Source of the DNA: Algoriphagus aquimarinus
Lineage (GTDB): Bacteria > Bacteroidota > Bacteroidia > Cytophagales > Cyclobacteriaceae
Assembly: GCF_007997215.1 (NCBI RefSeq)
Contig: NZ_VORW01000002.1
Coordinates: forward strand, 1 to 64,000
Direction of reading: 5' to 3'
Length of the DNA: 64,000 nt
Shown here: in pieces, positions 62,998-64,000 of the stretch
How positions within the stretch are numbered: position 1 is the stretch's first letter
Layout: the number at the start of each line of letters is the position of its first letter
Notes under the pieces: generated by a model
Database searches by the model: none
What the model was told of the DNA's origin: nothing
What the model saw: only the letters and a program-made list of their open reading frames with translations
Made by a program: the position numbers and the translations under genes

Positions 62998-63235
62998 GTT
63001 CCTTATAAATCTCTTCTTTATAATTGTAACCTTTTGGGAATTCTATTTTTGATTTGGGTAAGGATTGCATGTATTCCACCAAGCTCATTCCGTTTTTTAG
63101 TTTTGGCTTTGGTTTGATTAGAGCTTCGAAATGCTCTTCTACTAGACTTGAAATACTAGTCTCATTCTGATCTGCATAAGTTTTGATCTTATCCAGCAGA
63201 TTTTCCTCTATGGTGATATTGAGCCTCTTCTTCAT
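62963..63235 (-). CDS. DUF6364-type ribbon-helix-helix antitoxin
   Basis: 90 residues from ATG 63235; nine more codons to 63262 are less likely. The ribbon-helix-helix start MKKRLNITIEENLLDKIKTY and the toxin-binding tail YNYKEEIYKERAKKYGFEDLL fit the DUF6364 family, which partners PIN toxins in Bacteroidota. It probably represses its own operon. A palindrome lies upstream at 63331-63358. Confidence 0.8.
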   Translation of the reverse strand: MKKRLNITIEENLLDKIKTYADQNETSISSLVEEHFEALIKPKPKLKNGMSLVEYMQSLPKSKIEFPKGYNYKEEIYKERAKKYGFEDLL

Positions 63236-63330
63236 GTGTGTATAATTTTTTTTAAAGGTCACATGGAATCTCGCTTACTAGATAATCATCCAACCGTATG
63301 ACGATTTCTTCATGCTCGATTTCATAATCT

Positions 63331-63358
63331 ATGCGTATGATTCCGTAATTATACGCAT
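63331..63358. promoter_or_regulatory. Inverted repeat upstream of the PIN module, candidate operator
   Basis: ATGCGTAT and ATACGCAT (perfect 8 bp) separated by 12 bases, 96 bases before the DUF6364 start. The outer bases extend the match with one mismatch. A ribbon-helix-helix dimer could bind here. Confidence 0.45.
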
Positions 63359-63475
63359 GAATATATGAAAACGTTTTTAACTTACTGATCGAATGTGTTA
63401 GTCAATTCTCTGTTTATTAAAAATTCTAACTATTTCAATGTTTTTTAATATCTTAAATTCAGTAAATAAAGAGAT

Positions 63476-63802
63476 ATGATAGTTCAAACCACAAATTCAC
63501 TCAATACAAAAGATTTGCTTCAGAGTTTGAAGAGTCAATTTCCCAATTACTCAGTTTATAGGTTCGATACGAAATTTCAAAAAAGTATAGTTGTACGCAA
63601 GTCTGCCATAGTTGGCGCTCAAATAACTGTACATGAAAACGAAATCATGGTTGACGCATGTTACCCAAATATATTTATATCCTCTTTAATGAGTTTGCTT
63701 ACTGCCAGTACTATTTTCCCCTTCAACTCTTGGCGTAACTTTGAAAGTAAAGTAACTAATTTCTTGAGATCAATATATAACCAGCAAGATTCCTTTCAAT
63801 AG
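63476..63802 (+). CDS. Hypothetical protein
   Basis: 108 residues that I do not recognise. It starts MIVQTTNSLNTKDLLQSLKS, contains KSIVVRKSAIVGAQITVHEN and a hydrophobic stretch (about 66-82, PNIFISSLMSLLTASTIFPF) that could be a membrane helix. No signal peptide at the start. Single gene between a toxin-antitoxin module and priA. It could be a small membrane protein or part of a phage-related remnant; nothing supports either strongly. Confidence 0.5.
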   Translation: MIVQTTNSLNTKDLLQSLKSQFPNYSVYRFDTKFQKSIVVRKSAIVGAQITVHENEIMVDACYPNIFISSLMSLLTASTIFPFNSWRNFESKVTNFLRSIYNQQDSFQ

Positions 63803-63831
63803 TTTGATTTTTCGATCTTCCAATCAAATCC

Positions 63832-64000
63832 TTATGAAGGATCCACATCCACCACAAACCGCACGGAGCGAAACTCAGGTCTTGATTTGAGCTCTTCTGT
63901 AATTTTCCAGAGGTGTTCTTTGAAAATTACCGGAGTATTTCCTGAGCGATCTAATTTGATCAAACTCTCAAACTGATACTGATTTTTGATTCTGGCGATG
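63832..64000 (-). CDS. priA: Primosomal protein N' (PriA helicase), C-terminal fragment
   Basis: The last 55 codons and stop of a gene that begins beyond the window. The peptide reads IARIKNQYQFESLIKLDR, then NTPVIFKEHLWKITEEL and VRFVVDVDPS, which matches the conserved C-terminal end of PriA (PxIARxxxxYRxxxLLK ... VDVDPxS). PriA is the DNA helicase that restarts replication forks by loading DnaB. Confidence rests on the conserved ends; the zinc and helicase motifs lie outside. Confidence 0.75.
   Translation of the reverse strand, partial: IARIKNQYQFESLIKLDRSGNTPVIFKEHLWKITEELKSRPEFRSVRFVVDVDPS

Overview
The window looks like chromosomal DNA of a Bacteroidota bacterium, most likely order Cytophagales, family Cyclobacteriaceae (Algoriphagus-like). 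This is inferred from protein style, not from a marker gene. Signs are a TonB receptor with an N-terminal carboxypeptidase-like domain, HYC_CC_PP and GDCCVxC small proteins, secreted GH43/GH3 glycosidases, a DUF4159-MoxR-DUF58-BatA-DUF4175 operon, paired FtsX-type permeases beside a sigma-54 two-component system, weak Shine-Dalgarno signals and several TTG/GTG starts.

Layout. 1-127: inner end of an IS3-family element cut by the window edge. 173-4536 (minus): metal-handling group (HMA protein, TonB receptor, HYC_CC_PP protein) and a membrane-anchored diheme cytochrome c. 4770-8850: secreted M20 amidohydrolase and a large zinc metalloprotease. 8967-17456: secreted sugar-degrading region with GH43, a GMC oxidoreductase and its small Tat subunit, a TIM-barrel isomerase-like protein, a metallophosphoesterase, a VTT/DedA-like membrane protein and GH3. 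17586-21695: MtfA-like peptidase, NTF2-like protein, sulfite dehydrogenase pair and DoxX-like protein. 21744-25406: a second GH43, then a minus-strand mercury operon (arsR-merTP-GDCCVxC) lying between that GH43 and a second partial copy of its 3' end, then an orphan C-terminal tape-measure domain of a contractile injection system. 25629-27095: Ada-like methyltransferase and AlkB. 27512-38074: Tat-signal TldD, TldE and a tightly overlapping six-gene MoxR/Bat-type envelope operon. 38236-41330: YHS protein, ATP-grasp enzyme, DinB and a TerB-like protein. 41650-53223: NtrB/NtrC-type pair divergent from an efflux module (HlyD adaptor, ABC ATPase, two FtsX permeases and the remnant of a third), with repeats and a frameshifted four-helix-bundle gene in the spacers. 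54084-57429: CDF transporter, DUF1206 membrane protein and a GC-richer YncE-like propeller. 57582-63235: three toxin-antitoxin modules (RES-Xre, HigBA with a probably frameshifted toxin, PIN-DUF6364) around aguBA and an esterase. 63832-64000: C-terminus of PriA on the minus strand, cut by the window end.

How the parts work together. GMC enzyme, small subunit and TIM-barrel protein fit a periplasmic pathway that oxidises glycosides, supplied by GH43/GH3. The sulfite dehydrogenase and its cytochrome form a translationally coupled pair. AguA and AguB convert agmatine to putrescine. The NtrC-like activator probably drives the HlyD/ABC/FtsX operon from a sigma-54 promoter. The intergenic DNA carries several dispersed repeat families. 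No rRNA, tRNA or CRISPR array was seen.
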